Positions 1-11,324 of a DNA stretch of 64,000 bases are shown here, piece after piece. The notes beneath the pieces were generated by a model. That model was not told where the DNA came from and searched no databases. It was given only the letters and a program-made list of their open reading frames with translations. The position numbers and the translations under genes were made by a program. Position 1 is the stretch's first letter, and each line of letters starts with the position of its first letter. The stretch is from Undaria pinnatifida. Its lineage: Eukaryota > Sar > Phaeophyceae > Laminariales > Alariaceae. The stretch is from positions 10,609,199 to 10,673,198 of the forward strand of contig JABAKD010000021.1 in assembly GCA_012845835.1 (NCBI GenBank), given 5' to 3'.

Positions 1-2650
1 GGGGGCGCATGGGTGGCGTGTTTGGTGGCGGCGGCGGCGGCGCGAGAAATGCGTCGGCAGGGCTAAGAGGTGAGCCGACGTTTAGCTTTAAGACACATAT
101 AACATATACCTATGGTAATTCGCAGGCGGACCTGACACTTTTTTTTCTTCAGTGCATCTCTCCCGCCTTTGGCCGCCTTTTCGCGCGGGCTCTTTTCATG
201 AATGTTTTCTTATTTCCGCACTCCTCCTCTCCCCCTCCAAAACCCTGCCCGCCGCTCCCGTCTCACACCTTATCCGTCCCCCACCCCAACCGCATTCCAT
301 CCTATCCCCGCCCCTCTACTTCCCACCAACGTTCCCGTATTCGCTACAAGGCGTTTCCTGACCCTGACCCTAAGCTCGTACTCCTGCTCGTATTCTGGTA
401 CCAGTTTCATTCCTGAACATGAGAAAAAAATTAAAAAAAAATATTCCCCACCGTGGCGTGAGCTCAGCGCGCGTTTCGGCCCGCCCTGAGGTTGGAGGTA
501 AGTAGGGTTGGAAGCGCCCTGGTCATCGCCGGTCTCGATATCGTCACCGCCATGCTGCAATATGGTTTTATGGGTTCCTCGCTTGAGGCGCTCTCTACTT
601 TACCCAGACACTGAATTTAACCGCTCTCTCAACACGCCCCCGCCCTCCCCCCCGCCTGATCGGTGGAAACCCGATGTGCTCGGTCCAGGTATTGTAGGGA
701 TGCGAGGGTCTATCGTCTTAAGAACGGCTATGCATGAAATGAATACACTCTGCCTACCCTCCTACTCATCCACCCACCCACCCACCCAACCGTTATTTTT
801 GCCCAGGGAATGAACGCGTTGCGTCTGAGATGACGATAAGCATGTCGTCCATTGCCTACCTCGCCGCTGTAGAAGGCATGTCTAGGTGAGACCTTTCACA
901 TCAGATACTGCAACAAGAAGGGTCATACTACGCTTCGCTAGTGGTGGTGGTGGTGGTGGGGTGGTCGGATGGGGCGGTAGTGCGGAGGGAGGTAGTGGTG
1001 GTGTGTGGTGGTTGTAGTTGTGGGGGTGATTGGTAGTGCTGGTGGTCTCACAAGGATGGTCGGGTCCGTTGGTGGTGGTGGTGATGGCGGTCATTGTCGT
1101 AATCGTAGTGGAAGTGGCGGTGGTGGTGGCGGAGGTGGTGGCAAATATCATGGTTATTTTGTTTTTGAGTACGTCAAATATTGGCGATTTTGTACTGGTC
1201 CCGCGGAAATCGTGTGGGACACTTTGCAAGAGGGGGGGGGGGCTCCACCTTACCTGGTCACACGGTCCCCCATGCCTCTTCTCCGGTGTGTCCTTCCCCC
1301 CCTGTCCACCTCCCAGGAACTTTTTTTTTTTCTCCTTCTGTGCCATTTTCTTCATAATCAGTGCTGGTGAGTTGGCTGCCTATACTTATAGTAAGCCGCC
1401 GGCTGGTGATTCGTTGCATGCGGTGTTAGACTACGGCTTGTTGCGGCCGTGGCGAAATTCTGCGTACTTGCGTCTGACTCCCGCTTTTCTGGCTTGGCTG
1501 GCTTTTTGGGAACCACGGCTGTGGTGGCGGGGGGCTACCCTCTTTTTTCGATGCCGGATCTGGGCCACTCGTCCCCTTGGCTCTGTACCTCTCAGCAAAA
1601 CAGTCTCTAGGCTTTTTTTTTGTTGACGCGACGTAACTAACCATTTCCTGGCGATGTAATATCGCCAAAAAAAGGTATACCCGAAAGGTCAAGACCGCAA
1701 AGGACACAGGGGGGTCACTCGCGCGAGTGAGCCAGACCCACTGAAAAAAAAAGGCCCCAAACGTGACCCCCCCAGTGTACCGAAAAACCGGTGGCCTTTG
1801 ATTGATAAAAAATACTGCACCAATTGGTCGGCTTGCTTGCGCCACCCCGCCATGACAACTGGCCGCCAAACACACCCAGAGCCATAGAAATGCCTTTTTT
1901 TTCTCCTTTTTCCCCCCCGTTTTTGTCGTTTTTCCTTGTTCTCTTCGTCACGCAGGGCTCCAGGGGTTGAGTCCTCCCTCCCGACAGGCTTCCTAACTTC
2001 AAACTCAACTCCATACTCATCCGCACCGGTTCCAATACGCCGTTCCGGTCGCGCGGGACAACACACCCTATCAGTGGAACCCCGTTCTTTGGTGGAACTC
2101 CCTTCCTTGGCGAATGGAGGGGAGGCGGCGGAAACATCCCCAGTTAGGGTTAGAGGCGATGGGAAGGGTGGCATGGGGATGAAGAAGCCGCCTTCTCGCC
2201 TGTATTCCGCATCTTCCTTCTCCCCCTCTCTCAATGCTCCCTCCTCTTCACCTCCCTCCGCGTCCTTCTCTTATCCTGCTGCTGCTGCTGGAGGTGGCGG
2301 CGGCGGTGGTGGGTTTGGTGGTGTGGGTGTTGTGGTCGGAGGTTCAACGGTGGGACCGACGGCGGGGTTATGGGACCGTGCGGCCATCGTCGCGCGGCCT
2401 CTTGGGGGGGATACAGAAAGGTGACAATCTCGCAAGCTTCTTCGCCTGCAAATGAAAACTTTTAGTAGACACACGGCTTTTTTCTTCCGATTGACTCGTT
2501 GATCGCGTAAATGCAATAGTAGTATAGACGGAACTGTGTTATTTTAGCGACTCACTTATGTTGTTTGATTGGATGATTTGACTAGTGGAAGGATTGATCG
2601 ATTCGTGGGTTGAACGGTTGAATTGGTTTAACTTTCAAGCGTATTTTTTT
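1..2650. other. Region upstream of the reductase exons; possible unplaced exons
   Basis: Mostly GGT/CCA-rich simple sequence (about 935-1140), homopurine and homopyrimidine runs and short open frames. A segment at 808-885 lies between a TTTTTGCCCAG acceptor and an AG|GTGAGA donor and reads ERVASEMTISMSSIAYLAAV in one frame. A donor at about 500 (GGAG|GTAAGT) has a matching phase. These could be 5' exons of the downstream reductase gene, since its membrane half should lie here, but I saw no paired-histidine membrane helices or HPF-type FAD motif. Around 657-748 there is a copy of the C-tailed short repeat described separately. Confidence 0.3.
657..748 (+). repeat. C-tailed short interspersed repeat, copy 1 (3' half)
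   Basis: It carries the family core, with a CGATGTGCTCGGTCC-like box, then ATTGTAGGGATGCGAGGG, then GCTATGCATGAAATGAATACAC. A C-rich tract containing CCCA repeats follows. Related copies lie near 7574, 14068, 14540, 19968, 20370, 27095, 27843, 27970 and 38640. Confidence 0.6.
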
Positions 2651-2659
2651 GTTGTTTAG

Positions 2660-3390
2660 TACAGATGTTCAACATTACCGTCATCCTCACCCCACCTTTA
2701 CCTCTGCCTTTGCCCTTACGCTTAACCCGCTGCCCTCACCATCACTAACACGCCTCCCTTAGCCTACCCCTAACCCCACCAGCACTGATACCCTTACCCC
2801 CAACCTTGCCTCTAATTACCCTATCCGAACCCTAGTCTCGTCCACTCTTACGCCATCACTTACGCTCACAATCACCAATGCCCTTACCCTTACCCGTACC
2901 CCTACCCCTGCTTTTTCCCGTACTCTCGCCTCCGCCATCCCCGACAACCTTACCCCCAGCCATACTGTTGCCCGTACACCCTCTCTTACCCTTAGCTTTA
3001 CTATTATCCCCATGATCACCGATACCCGTACCCTTACCCCCGCCTTTACACCCTCCCTCACGGTTACCCTTACCCTATCCCTCACCCGCATACCCTCCCC
3101 TTATCCCTGCCATATTCCCAACTCCCACCCTTACGCTTGCTCTTGCCTCCACCATCCCCGATACCCTTACCCCCCACCCTCGCTATTACCCTTACACCTT
3201 CCTATACCCGTGCGCGTACTCTTACCCCCATGACCACTAATACCCGTACCCTTGCTTACCCTCGCCCTTGCACCCTCCCTTACCCTTTCCCTTACTCCTG
3301 CCATCATCAATACCCTTACTCTTACCCTCAACCCGCCCCTACCCCCGCCCTTACACTCTCCCTCACCCTTGCCCTTTTCCTGTTTCGTCA
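2660..3390. repeat. Degenerate hexanucleotide field (CCCTTA/CCCGTA)
   Basis: About 730 bases built from drifting six-base units such as CCCTTA, CCCGTA and CCCCTA. The unit on the other strand is TAAGGG, not the common TTAGGG telomere unit, and divergence is high, so this looks like an expanded microsatellite in an intron rather than an internal telomere. It sits directly before the first recognised reductase exon. Confidence 0.75.
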
Positions 3391-3403
3391 CTGCCACCTC
3401 TAG

Positions 3404-5580
3404 ACCGAGGGAAGCCTCGGAGGCGTCCGGCGTAGACCTGGAAGCTGGCGAGGGGAGACGGGGAGGGGCAGTGGTTTGCGGTGGTCGTGAAGCGTGCTCT
3501 GCAGAGGAGAGGGTGGTGATGCTGGACGTGCGAGGCCCTTACGGTTCCCTGCTTGGCGCCTTGGCGGATATTTCGGACCTTCCGCCCGTACTGGTGAGCT
3601 GGGTGACTGATGAGGGGGGTGGGTGTTGAGCTTGTTTGTGAATTTTGTTGTTGTTCGTGCTTGCGTTTGATTTGGGGAGGGGAGGGGCGGCGGAAGGTGG
3701 TGGTGGTGGTGGTGGTGATGATGATGATGATCATGATGGGTGGTGACAATGGTGATGGCGGTTGTCGTGGTGGTGGTGATGGTCGTGATAGAGGATGTCC
3801 GAACGGAGCTATCCGACCTTCCTCCCGTATTGGTTAGCGTGTTGACTGATCAGGGTGTTGAGTGTTGGTGCCCGGTTTGTGTTTGATATTGAGGGGCGGT
3901 GACGGGGGGAGGAGCGGGAATGGTAGCGCTGACGATGATGGTGCTGATGATGACGATGGAGGATGATGAAACAACCGAAACGGTCAAGAAAGTGGGGACC
4001 ACCAAACGGTGACCTCCCAGGCTGACCCAGTCCTCCCTCCCCACCTAGACTCAAACGACTGGCACCTCTGCAGCAAACAACACCTATCCCCCCCCCTAAA
4101 AAAAACACAGAACAAGAAGTGCTCCCTCACCTCCATCGCCAGCCCCTCTCACCCTCACCCCCCAACCCCCCCCCCCTGACCCCTGACACCCCCCCCCCCT
4201 CTCGCTTGCATTCCTGAAGGCAATCGCCACTGGCGTCGGCGCCGGTCTACTCTTAGACTTCATGGCCTTGGTAGCTGCCAAGGCTTCGGACCCCATCCAG
4301 CCCATGACCGTCTGCTACGCTAGCGGTAGTGTGCCGTTGCTGCGGTTCGTGACGAAGGAGCTGATGGGGAGGAAGGTACAGGGAGTTAGAGTGATAACGG
4401 AGCTTGTTTCGCCGGCGGAGATGGGGGTGGAGGGGACGGGGCGGGTGGGGGTGGGAGGGAGACGCGTGGGAAAGGTGCGGTGGTGATGATGGTGACGGTG
4501 ATGTTTTTTTTCGTGCTTTTTGTGGTTGATGTGTTTTTTTGTTCTTGTGTGTGGTTGTTGCTGTTGTTGTGTTTTTTTGTGGTTGTTGCTGTGTGTTTTT
4601 TGGTTTTGTGTGTTGTGTTTTGTTTTTCTTTCTTGTTTGCTGTTGTTTCCATCGATTTCTCGTTTGCCCTGGGTGTTTTTTGCGCGTTTCGTGGGTTCTT
4701 GATCGTACCCCTCAATCTGGTGCTGTCAATTTGTTCTGCTCGATTTGAGTTGGTCGATTTTGTTCGATCCATCAACGGCTTGTTTGTTGATGCATAGCGG
4801 TGCCTAGTACGCAGAGTCCATCTGAATGAGATAGAATAACGTGTGACCAAATTGACTCACGTCAATTCGATATATTGCTTGTGTAGGCATGCACAGATAA
4901 ATCTGATTTGGTCGATTTAAAAGGGATCCAGTAGATTCACTCTAATTTGATTTGGTCATTTTCATTTGTACAAATTGCTTGTGTAGGCATGCACGGATAA
5001 CATGGATTTTATCGATTCTAAAGGGATCGAGTAGAGATTCTCTGGTTTGATTTGGCAATTTTCATCTGCAATGATCGATTTGACTTGACTTGATTCGTAC
5101 TTAACTGTGTTTGGACGGACAGGTGCATGGCGGTCGATTGCGCGGGAAGCTACTCGGCCGGCTCGACGCAGAGGTGGGACGAATGATCAGATGTGACTGT
5201 TGACGACATGTAACGGTTACTGAAATGTTACGGTTCATGAGACGTGACAGTTGATGAAATGCTACCGTGGGCGGAATGTGACGATTGACGATATGAGGTT
5301 GGTAAGATAAGTGAGTGATGAGATGAGATGGTTGTATCCACCCATAGCGGAGACGTTTGACACATGCTATGTATAGAAAAACACCATCCTTAACTTTCGC
5401 TTTCCCCTGCCCCCCCCCCCCCCCCCCCCCCCCCCGTCGAAATACGCACCACCTCCTCTACGAAACCTCACGTATGAAGGGTGCCATCGAACGGGCATCG
5501 GCGGACACACGCGTGTTCTTCTGCGGGGACCAGGGAGTCGACCGCTCGCTGCGCAGCGCCTGCGACAGGATGTGCTTAAG
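3404..5580 (+). CDS. Ferric reductase / NADPH oxidase-type reductase domain, partial (four exons)
   Basis: The exons are 3404-3593, 4220-4375, 5123-5173 and 5480-5580. All junctions are GT-AG and in phase. The joined reading contains, in order, the FAD-domain strand MLDVRGPYGSLLGALADIS, the nucleotide-binding loop PPVL-AIATGVGAGLLLDFM, a VCYASGSVPLLRFVTKEL strand-helix, an H-GGR segment (VHGGRLRGKLLGRLDAE) and the terminal motif TRVFFCGDQGVDRSLRSAC. This order matches ferric reductases and NADPH oxidases, which pass electrons from cytosolic NADPH through FAD to membrane haems, and from there to iron or oxygen. The membrane half and the FAD histidine motif must lie upstream. The final codons (usually ending near a Phe) must lie downstream of the donor at 5581; 6001-6038 is one possible exon, not confirmed. 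Whether the substrate is iron or oxygen cannot be told. Confidence 0.72.
3571..3940 (+). repeat. Tandem duplication of an exon end plus its intron start
   Basis: The end of the first reductase exon with its donor (TCGGACCTTCCGCCCGTACTG then GTGAGC) and the following intron is repeated about 220 bases downstream at 3805-3870. There it reads TCCGACCTTCCTCCCGTATTG then GTTAGC, again followed by GACTGAT and TTGAGTGTTG. The second copy has no intact exon in front of it. It looks like an intronic decoy left by a local duplication. Confidence 0.65.
4866..5075 (+). repeat. Two-copy tandem repeat, 100-bp unit, inside an intron
   Basis: The block ATTGCTTGTGTAGGCATGC recurs exactly 100 bases apart (4874 and 4974), with a shared GATTTGGTC/TTTTCAT flank. 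It lies in the intron between reductase exons 2 and 3. It is AT-richer than its surroundings. Confidence 0.8.
5185..5310 (+). repeat. Degenerate short tandem repeat (about 25 bp)
   Basis: Units of the form GTGACRGTTGATGAAATG repeat with drift about five times. The array lies in the intron just before the last recognised reductase exon. A 28-base C tract follows at about 5409-5436. Confidence 0.55.
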
Positions 5581-7560
5581 GTACACCGGCGTGTGCATTT
5601 AGTCACGCGGTTGCCGCTGCTGCTGCTGTTTGCTATTGCTGCTGCCGTTACCGCTGCTAGTACCGCTGCTGCTGCTGTTGCTGTTGTTGCTATTGATGCT
5701 GCTGTTGGCATTGCTGCCGCTGCTGCCGCTGCCGCTGCTGCTGCCGTCCCTGCCGTTACCACTGCATGTGACCGCCTGCGGCCTTTCATGGGTGGCTTCG
5801 GTGTATTGCGTTTGAGTTTAGCGGCTGGAAGTTACAGCGGGAGTGTTTTTCGCCCAGATTCTGCATGGTAGTGGAGCATGGCCGCTGCTGCTGCCGCTGC
5901 CGCTGCCTGTGAAACGTTGGCAGCTAGAGGTTACGGCGTACTGTTTTTGCGCGCTGGCGGCCGCATATGGCACCTTGCAATGGCGTAGGGCAGTTGGACA
6001 GGGTTTCCACCGGAGTCGCTCGGAGACACCCGTGCGTAGGTGAGGTGTGTGTATAATGCCATATGTGTGCATCGGGCGTGTATGCACGGGTATGAGACGT
6101 GTGTGGGGGAGTACTAGGGTGTGTATGCGCGTGTGCTGGGCTTGTGTGCACGAGGATTGATCTTGTAGGCGCGTGTGTGGGGTGTGTATGCACGAGTTTG
6201 GGGGATGTGTGCGCCGAGTATTGGGCGTGTACACGTGAGTATAGGGCGTGTATGCGCGGGGACTGGGCTTATTCGCGCGTGTATCTGGCGTGCATGTACG
6301 AGTATGTAGGCATTTGTGCCCGGGTGTTTGGCGTGTATGCCCGTTCATCGTTGTATGTGTGAAATTCAGGCTTGTATGCGCATCTAGGTATACGAGCGTG
6401 TTTGGCTTTTGGAGGAAGGGTTCTCTATCTACCCCGGCGCCGATTAAGCTCCTTCGAGCGTTGGGTGCAAAGGCGGACGGGGGGTGAGGGGGCGGGGGGC
6501 GGGCAAGGGGGGGAAGAGCGGAAGGGAGGTGGGGGGGGGGGGGGGTAAGGGGTCTTTCGTACAACTGTTCACACAAGGTAGCGGTCGTTACCCTAGCCTG
6601 GCGCCTGGGCGGTGTGTGTTTGCTTCGCTGTTCGTGGGAGACCCACAACAGTTTTGTGTGGTTGTAAGATGTAATATGTAGAAGTTGTCCTTTGTACTCG
6701 TACTCCTATCAATACTTGTACTGGTATTTCTTTCTATTTTTTCGTGTTTTCTCCTTTGTTTGTACCACTGATGTGTTATACGTGCGTCATGGAGGTAAAT
6801 TTTGAATTGGCGCACTTTTTTTTAGTTCTTGTTTTGTTACATTTGCACATGCACATTTTGGTGCGTGTTTTTTTTTGGGAAGGGGCGTCGATCGATGCAA
6901 TTGGACGACATTTTCGCTTCGGCATTTCTTGCCAGTTGGTCGGCCGCGAGAAGAATTCCTGCGGCATTTCTCACGAGGTCGTGCTGCTCGACCGCCCTCT
7001 GGCGATCGCGAGCCTCCGTTTAAGGACTAAACTTGTTGCGTATACGAGATGAGCGATCGACAGCATTGATATATTGGACGAGATTTTTTTTTCATCTTTA
7101 TTTGTATTGGTAACCTTATTTCTTCCATCCGACTATTTTCAGCGCGAGGTTCGGCGTCGATCATTTTTGTGTATGTGCGTTTTTGGTCGGTTGTGTGCGC
7201 TGTTTTTGAGCGAGTCCTTTTCTCGCGATGCTTTTTTCACCGGGGGATGTTATTTAACCGACCCCTAGGTAGCGGTCGCGGGCCCTTCTTCGGAGATTGA
7301 GCATACTTTGGTGCAATATTTTGGTGTAACGCACTCGATTATTTTTTTCTACTTTTTTATTCTCGCTTATGGTTTTGGGGGTTTTCGTTCCCACCGGTCG
7401 GCCTGTTGCGTGCATGCTGACTGCTGCATACTGTAGGTTTGGCGATTTTTTTTTCTGTGAGGGGGGGAGTTTGCTCGATACTCTGCAGGCTACTGGCATA
7501 TCTGTTAGCTATCGAGATGCTTGTAAAAACGAGGAGCGGGTGCACTCGTACCACGCATGG
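5581..7560. other. Non-genic stretch: CTG/GCC microsatellite, GTGTATG minisatellite, T-rich DNA
   Basis: A trinucleotide run (GCTGCTGCT, CCGCTGCCG) occupies about 5612-5755. A minisatellite with units like GTGTATGCACGGGTATGAG occupies about 6045-6370. Poly-G and poly-T tracts follow. The last exon of the reductase may be hidden here. I see no other gene. Confidence 0.55.
6045..6370 (+). repeat. Minisatellite, about 18-30 bp degenerate unit
   Basis: Repeated variants of GGCGTGTATGCGCGNGNAT alternate through about 320 bases. The apparent open frames across it on both strands are products of the repeat. Confidence 0.7.
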
Positions 7561-7573
7561 CCATGGTAATGAG

Positions 7574-7746
7574 ACCGTAAGACCCTGGCATCCCTACAAA
7601 ACTGGGGTGAAGCACGTCGGGGTCTCAAGAACCAGGCGGGCATCGCTTGCATCAAGCGCGAGGCGCCGTGGAGTATCCGGCGGGTCGCGTAATGGATGAC
7701 CTGCATGCATCCTGTCAAGACCCGCGTGTGAGGCGGACTTCGGCAC
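7574..7746 (-). repeat. C-tailed short interspersed repeat, near-full copy
   Basis: In reverse orientation it runs from the GCCGAAGTCCGCCTCA end, through an AAGCGCGAGGCGCC-like region, to GACGTGCTTCACCCC and TTGTAGGGATGCCAGGG. It aligns over its length with 27970-28140, which lies in the same orientation. Confidence 0.65.
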
Positions 7747-8344
7747 CGTGTGCGCACTTCACTGAGTATGGGTGACGGAGGGAGGGCGGGGTCTAAGGCG
7801 TGTAGGAGGAGCAGAGCCGCCCACGGTAGGGTGGGTAGTTTCCAGCCGATAACCTGGCTGACGCGGGTCCTCAATCGAAGAACCGCCCGCCCAATACGTT
7901 TGCAATCTGCACTCCGCATTTCAGTCTGCAAGCCGCATATTTGGTTCCTAGAAGATGGGGAACTTTCGTTGGGTGACGCGTAGAAGGTTGACACACGCCA
8001 GCCACTGTGGAGGTGATCACCTTGTAAGGATGTTTTTTCGGACCGGTGAGGGGTTCTCTCTGAATTGTTGAAGAACCACCACCCGATATCATTTTGGAAT
8101 ATCATCTTCGGTTGACAACACTTTTGGTTGTATCCATACCTATAGACTGCAGGTAGGCCATATGGGGCTGCTCATGGTATCACACCAGTATTGCAGTTCT
8201 CATTTTTGTTTCAAAAGCCAGTTTTTGCGGTGAGGAATTTATAGGGCTCCTCCACCATGTGGTTACGAGCCTCGGAAAACAATGGTGCACCCTCGTGTCT
8301 GTCCATGGCATGCGTCTGTCTGTTTCTGGAAATCGCTCTTTAGG

Positions 8345-8450
8345 TTAACGCCTTCACAACCGGCAACCCTTTTTTTGGGGACAAAACTACTTGGAAATAG
8401 TGTAGGGAACGGCTTTGGGGCCGTAAAGGGTTTGTATGATAGTTTGTATG
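8345..8450 (+). repeat. GGGGACAAAATTACTTGG family, half element
   Basis: It carries CCGGCAACCC, GGGGACAAAACTACTTGGA, AATAGTGTAGGG and GGGGCCGTAAAGGG. It corresponds to the right half of the palindromic element at 19140-19312. Confidence 0.65.
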
Positions 8451-8805
8451 ATAGGGGTCATTCCTAAGGAACACCCGACTTTGAATAGTCTTTGAACATT
8501 TCAGAAAAAAAAAAAAAAAAAATCGTGTCAGGATTCCTGACGAAAAAGAAGTGATTTTTTTGTCTTGTTTTTCTTTTTCTTTTCTGAAAACGCACACGCG
8601 ACTTTTTAGAGTTTCAAAACGCCAGGAATCGGGTTTTTTTTTGCGTTCGTTGGGAACGCGACCCAAAGGAATTAATTTTCGTGTGTTTTGGGAACATGAA
8701 AAGAACGTACGTGCAAAATAATAAGGTACCAGGTACCACCAAGTACCCCCCCCCCCCCCCCCCTCTCTCTCTACCGTATAATGATTCGGCAATTAGAATA
8801 ACACG
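8451..8805. other. No recognisable feature
   Basis: This stretch holds a 20-base A run, T-rich DNA and a C tract followed by a CT run (about 8747-8772). No gene was seen. Confidence 0.5.
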
Positions 8806-9185
8806 CCGCGAGGAGGGGGGAGGGGTAGGAGTGTGTAGTATGCCACAGGGAGGGCAACCATGGGTTTTTGTGCTCTGCCGCTGCGGCTGCTATTGCTGCT
8901 GATGTATGGTATTAGCGGCATAAGAAACGGAACGCGCTACCGTCTCGTAGCTGCCGCCTGTCTGTTGCTCAGGACATTAAGTTTCGGCGGGAGGATGGGG
9001 GAACAGCACGTCGCGAGGAGGGGGGCGGGGGCGGGAGAGGGCAACCATAGGTTTTGGTGCTGCTGCGGCTGCTAGTGCTGCTGATGTATAGCATTCGTGG
9101 CACAGGAAGGAGAACGCTCTACCCACTCATAGCTGCCGCCTGTATGTTGCACAGGACATAGTTTGGGTGGGAGGATGGGGGAGGG
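8806..9185 (+). repeat. Two-copy tandem duplication, about 190-205 bp unit
   Basis: The string CGCGAGGAGGGGGG begins both copies (8806 and 9011). Each then contains GGGCAACCAT, a CTGCTGCGGCTGCTA run, GCTGATGTAT and TAGCTGCCGCCTGT, and ends in GGGAGGATGGGGGA. A 26-base unit (ATATCTCACGCTTTGGAGG) is repeated twice at about 9340-9392. Confidence 0.7.
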
Positions 9186-9392
9186 GGGAGAAGCTGATGG
9201 GGGGGGGGGTAGCAAGCAACGAAAGGGCGGGAAAGAGAGGTAGAGAGAGAGTAAGCAGCAGGGATAGAAAGAGATTCAGCAGGCGACAGAGGAGAGAGAG
9301 GGGGGGATATAACAGTTTTCAGGTGTACAGTTCAGCAGAAATATCTCACGCTTTGGAGGTAGACGAAATATCTCACGCTTTGGAGGTAGGCG

Positions 9393-10104
9393 AAACTTAC
9401 AGTCTGATAGGGATTGCATCGTATTATCGTTATTGGTTGATATAGTCGTGTATATTCCTGGAAGTTTTACATGGCAAAGGTACCAGAATGCTGTTAATTG
9501 CGGCGTTTTTGGCGGTGGTGGTGTTGTCTGTCACGCCGTTTTTTTTCGAGAACAGTCATGGCTGATGGCGGACATACTGCCGGATGTGGGGGGCGGAGGG
9601 TATATTTTGTGGGGTTGCAGCGCCTTTGCGACGACAATTGCGTCGATAATGGTTATGACGATGGTGGTGATGGTAATGATGGCGAGGATGACGGTGATGA
9701 TGAATGAATGCATGAGGACAAAGTGGTGGAGTGATTTGTTACGGTTGGTTCCTTTTGTCGCGCACAAGCTGTATGGTATCGATTGTACTTAACGAACTGT
9801 GTTCTGCGTCCTGCTGCTTGCTGCTGCTGCTGCTGTTGTTGCTGTTGGCGTCTCGCTATATTAGATTGCACGCGCCGGACAGAGAAGACCCCAGTGTCGA
9901 TTTCTATTTTTTTGGTGGCCGTGGTGGTTCCATTGAACGAAATACCAGGTGGGCATATTAGTTTTAGCTTTTATTCCCCTCCATATGGTACGAGTTACTG
10001 CAGTATACTGGTGTACTTCTATAGTGTCAGTGCGCAGAATGATGATTATGGACCGAAACCGCCGTGTTAACAAGAATTGTCCGGTTCAATCTGACCAAAT
10101 CTAG
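9393..10104. other. No gene recognised
   Basis: Mixed-composition sequence with a GATGGTGATGG microsatellite (about 9650-9710) and a GCTGCTGCT run (about 9812-9850). Open frames here are short and follow the microsatellites. Confidence 0.5.
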
Positions 10105-10270
10105 GGGGTTCACACATCTTCAAAGAGTGGTGCATCTGTCAAAACGCACGGCCGGAGTATCACGCAGCTTGCAGGAGATGAGTATTGGCCCTTAAGTTGA
10201 TTCAACTCACAGCTGAGGCATCTGTAAACCAAAAAAAAATCTTGTACGCATTCAATTTGCCATCTGACAA
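10105..10270 (+). repeat. Dispersed repeat (CACGCAGCTTGCA family), copy 1
   Basis: The shared blocks are CACACATCTTCAAAGAGT, CACGGCCGGAGTATCACG, CAGCTTGCAGGAGATGAG and CAACTCACAGCTGA. Close relatives lie at 16410-16545 and shorter ones at 26578-26665, 29885-29945 and 47840-47975. Confidence 0.65.
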
Positions 10271-10434
10271 TGTGCAGCGCTTGTTCCAATCATGCCATAT
10301 CCATCATATATAAGGGAAATAATGCAGAATCCGAAGGGACTTTATTAACAGATATGGAGGATGTTGCCATGACATCGTTTGAGAATGGGTAGGTTTGAGG
10401 CTTCTGCAAAAGCCGGACATGAACGAGGACGTCT

Positions 10435-10770
10435 TTCAAAGATCGGCTCGCAGATACCTTTGGAGCCAAGACTCTTGGAGGAATCATCACCATCGTCACC
10501 ATCACCATTATAATCATGATCACCATTATTACCAATCATAATCGCCGCCATCGTCGAAGATCGGCTCGTAGATAACTGTAGTGTGAAGCGCAGAAGGAAC
10601 CATCGTTCGTTACATTCGCTACCATTTTCATCGGCAATCATACCATCGCCATCATCACCGTCAACATCACCACGATCAATCATCATTATCGTCATCGCCA
10701 TCATCATCGAAGATCGCCTCATAGATATCTTCGGAGTCAAAAAAAGTTAAAATACAGGAACCATCGTTAC
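10435..10770 (+). repeat. CATCAC-rich tandem repeat, about 120-145 bp higher-order unit
   Basis: Three blocks begin with AAGATCGGCTCGCAGATA or close variants (about 10438, 10557, 10708). They are separated by CATCAC/CATTAT microsatellite. The same microsatellite type continues weakly to about 11010. Confidence 0.6.
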
Positions 10771-11022
10771 CATTGTTATCATTTTCATCACCACCAGATG
10801 ATGTAGACTATGTGCCGAGGTTATCATCATCACTACCATCACCACATCCTCGTTATCACCATCGTGCTCACCATTATAATATACTATCCTCGTCCCCGCC
10901 ACCATCGTTATCGTTGCCATGATCAATCAGAATCAATATCTAGATTAGACTATATCTCTCGTCATCACATCGGGTATCCAGCGTACCTTCATCACAATGG
11001 CATACATCCATCGTCATCGTCG

Positions 11023-11324
11023 CCCCGGTGGCGTATCAGGTTATCCTCGAGCCTGGTATAGGTCAGTTTCGTGAGTTCGAGCCCCGCCGAGCGCATACTC
11101 GTATAAATTCGTTGGGACTTTTCCTTGTGGACAATTTGACTTGCGGAAAGCGCGAGAGCGTGAGTTAGCAACACTCGATGAACAATCGACGAGCAGTGGG
11201 ATTGCTGAACCCTATGCGCGATAAAAATTGAAGGCAGGAACCGGGGAGAAGGGATGACACCTGTGACCACGGCTTGTCCAGAAGCTGGAAAGTAGAAGTG
11301 TGCAAAAAAAAAAAAAAAAAAAAA
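11023..11324 (+). mobile_element. tRNA-derived SINE, full-length copy
   Basis: The head CCCCGGTGGCGTATCAGGTTA fits a pol III A box, and TTCGTGAGTTCGAGCCCC, about 45 bases on, fits a B box. A shared non-tRNA body follows (GACTTGCGGAAAGCGCGAG, TCGACGAGCAGTGGG, TGAAGGCAGGAACCGGGG, CACCTGTGACCACGGCTTG). The element ends in a 21-base A tail. Copies with the same head, body and A tail lie at 42082-42384 and, inverted, at 62245-62525, which is why I call it a SINE. The autonomous LINE partner is not in the window. Confidence 0.82.

Noticed and set aside
1005-1626. Gly- and Val-rich plus-strand frames
   Set aside because: They follow a GGT-rich simple repeat and T/G tracts. No splice-supported coding text was found.
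2660-3390. Interstitial telomere
   Set aside because: The main unit is TAAGGG/TACGGG rather than TTAGGG, strongly drifting, and it sits in a probable intron.
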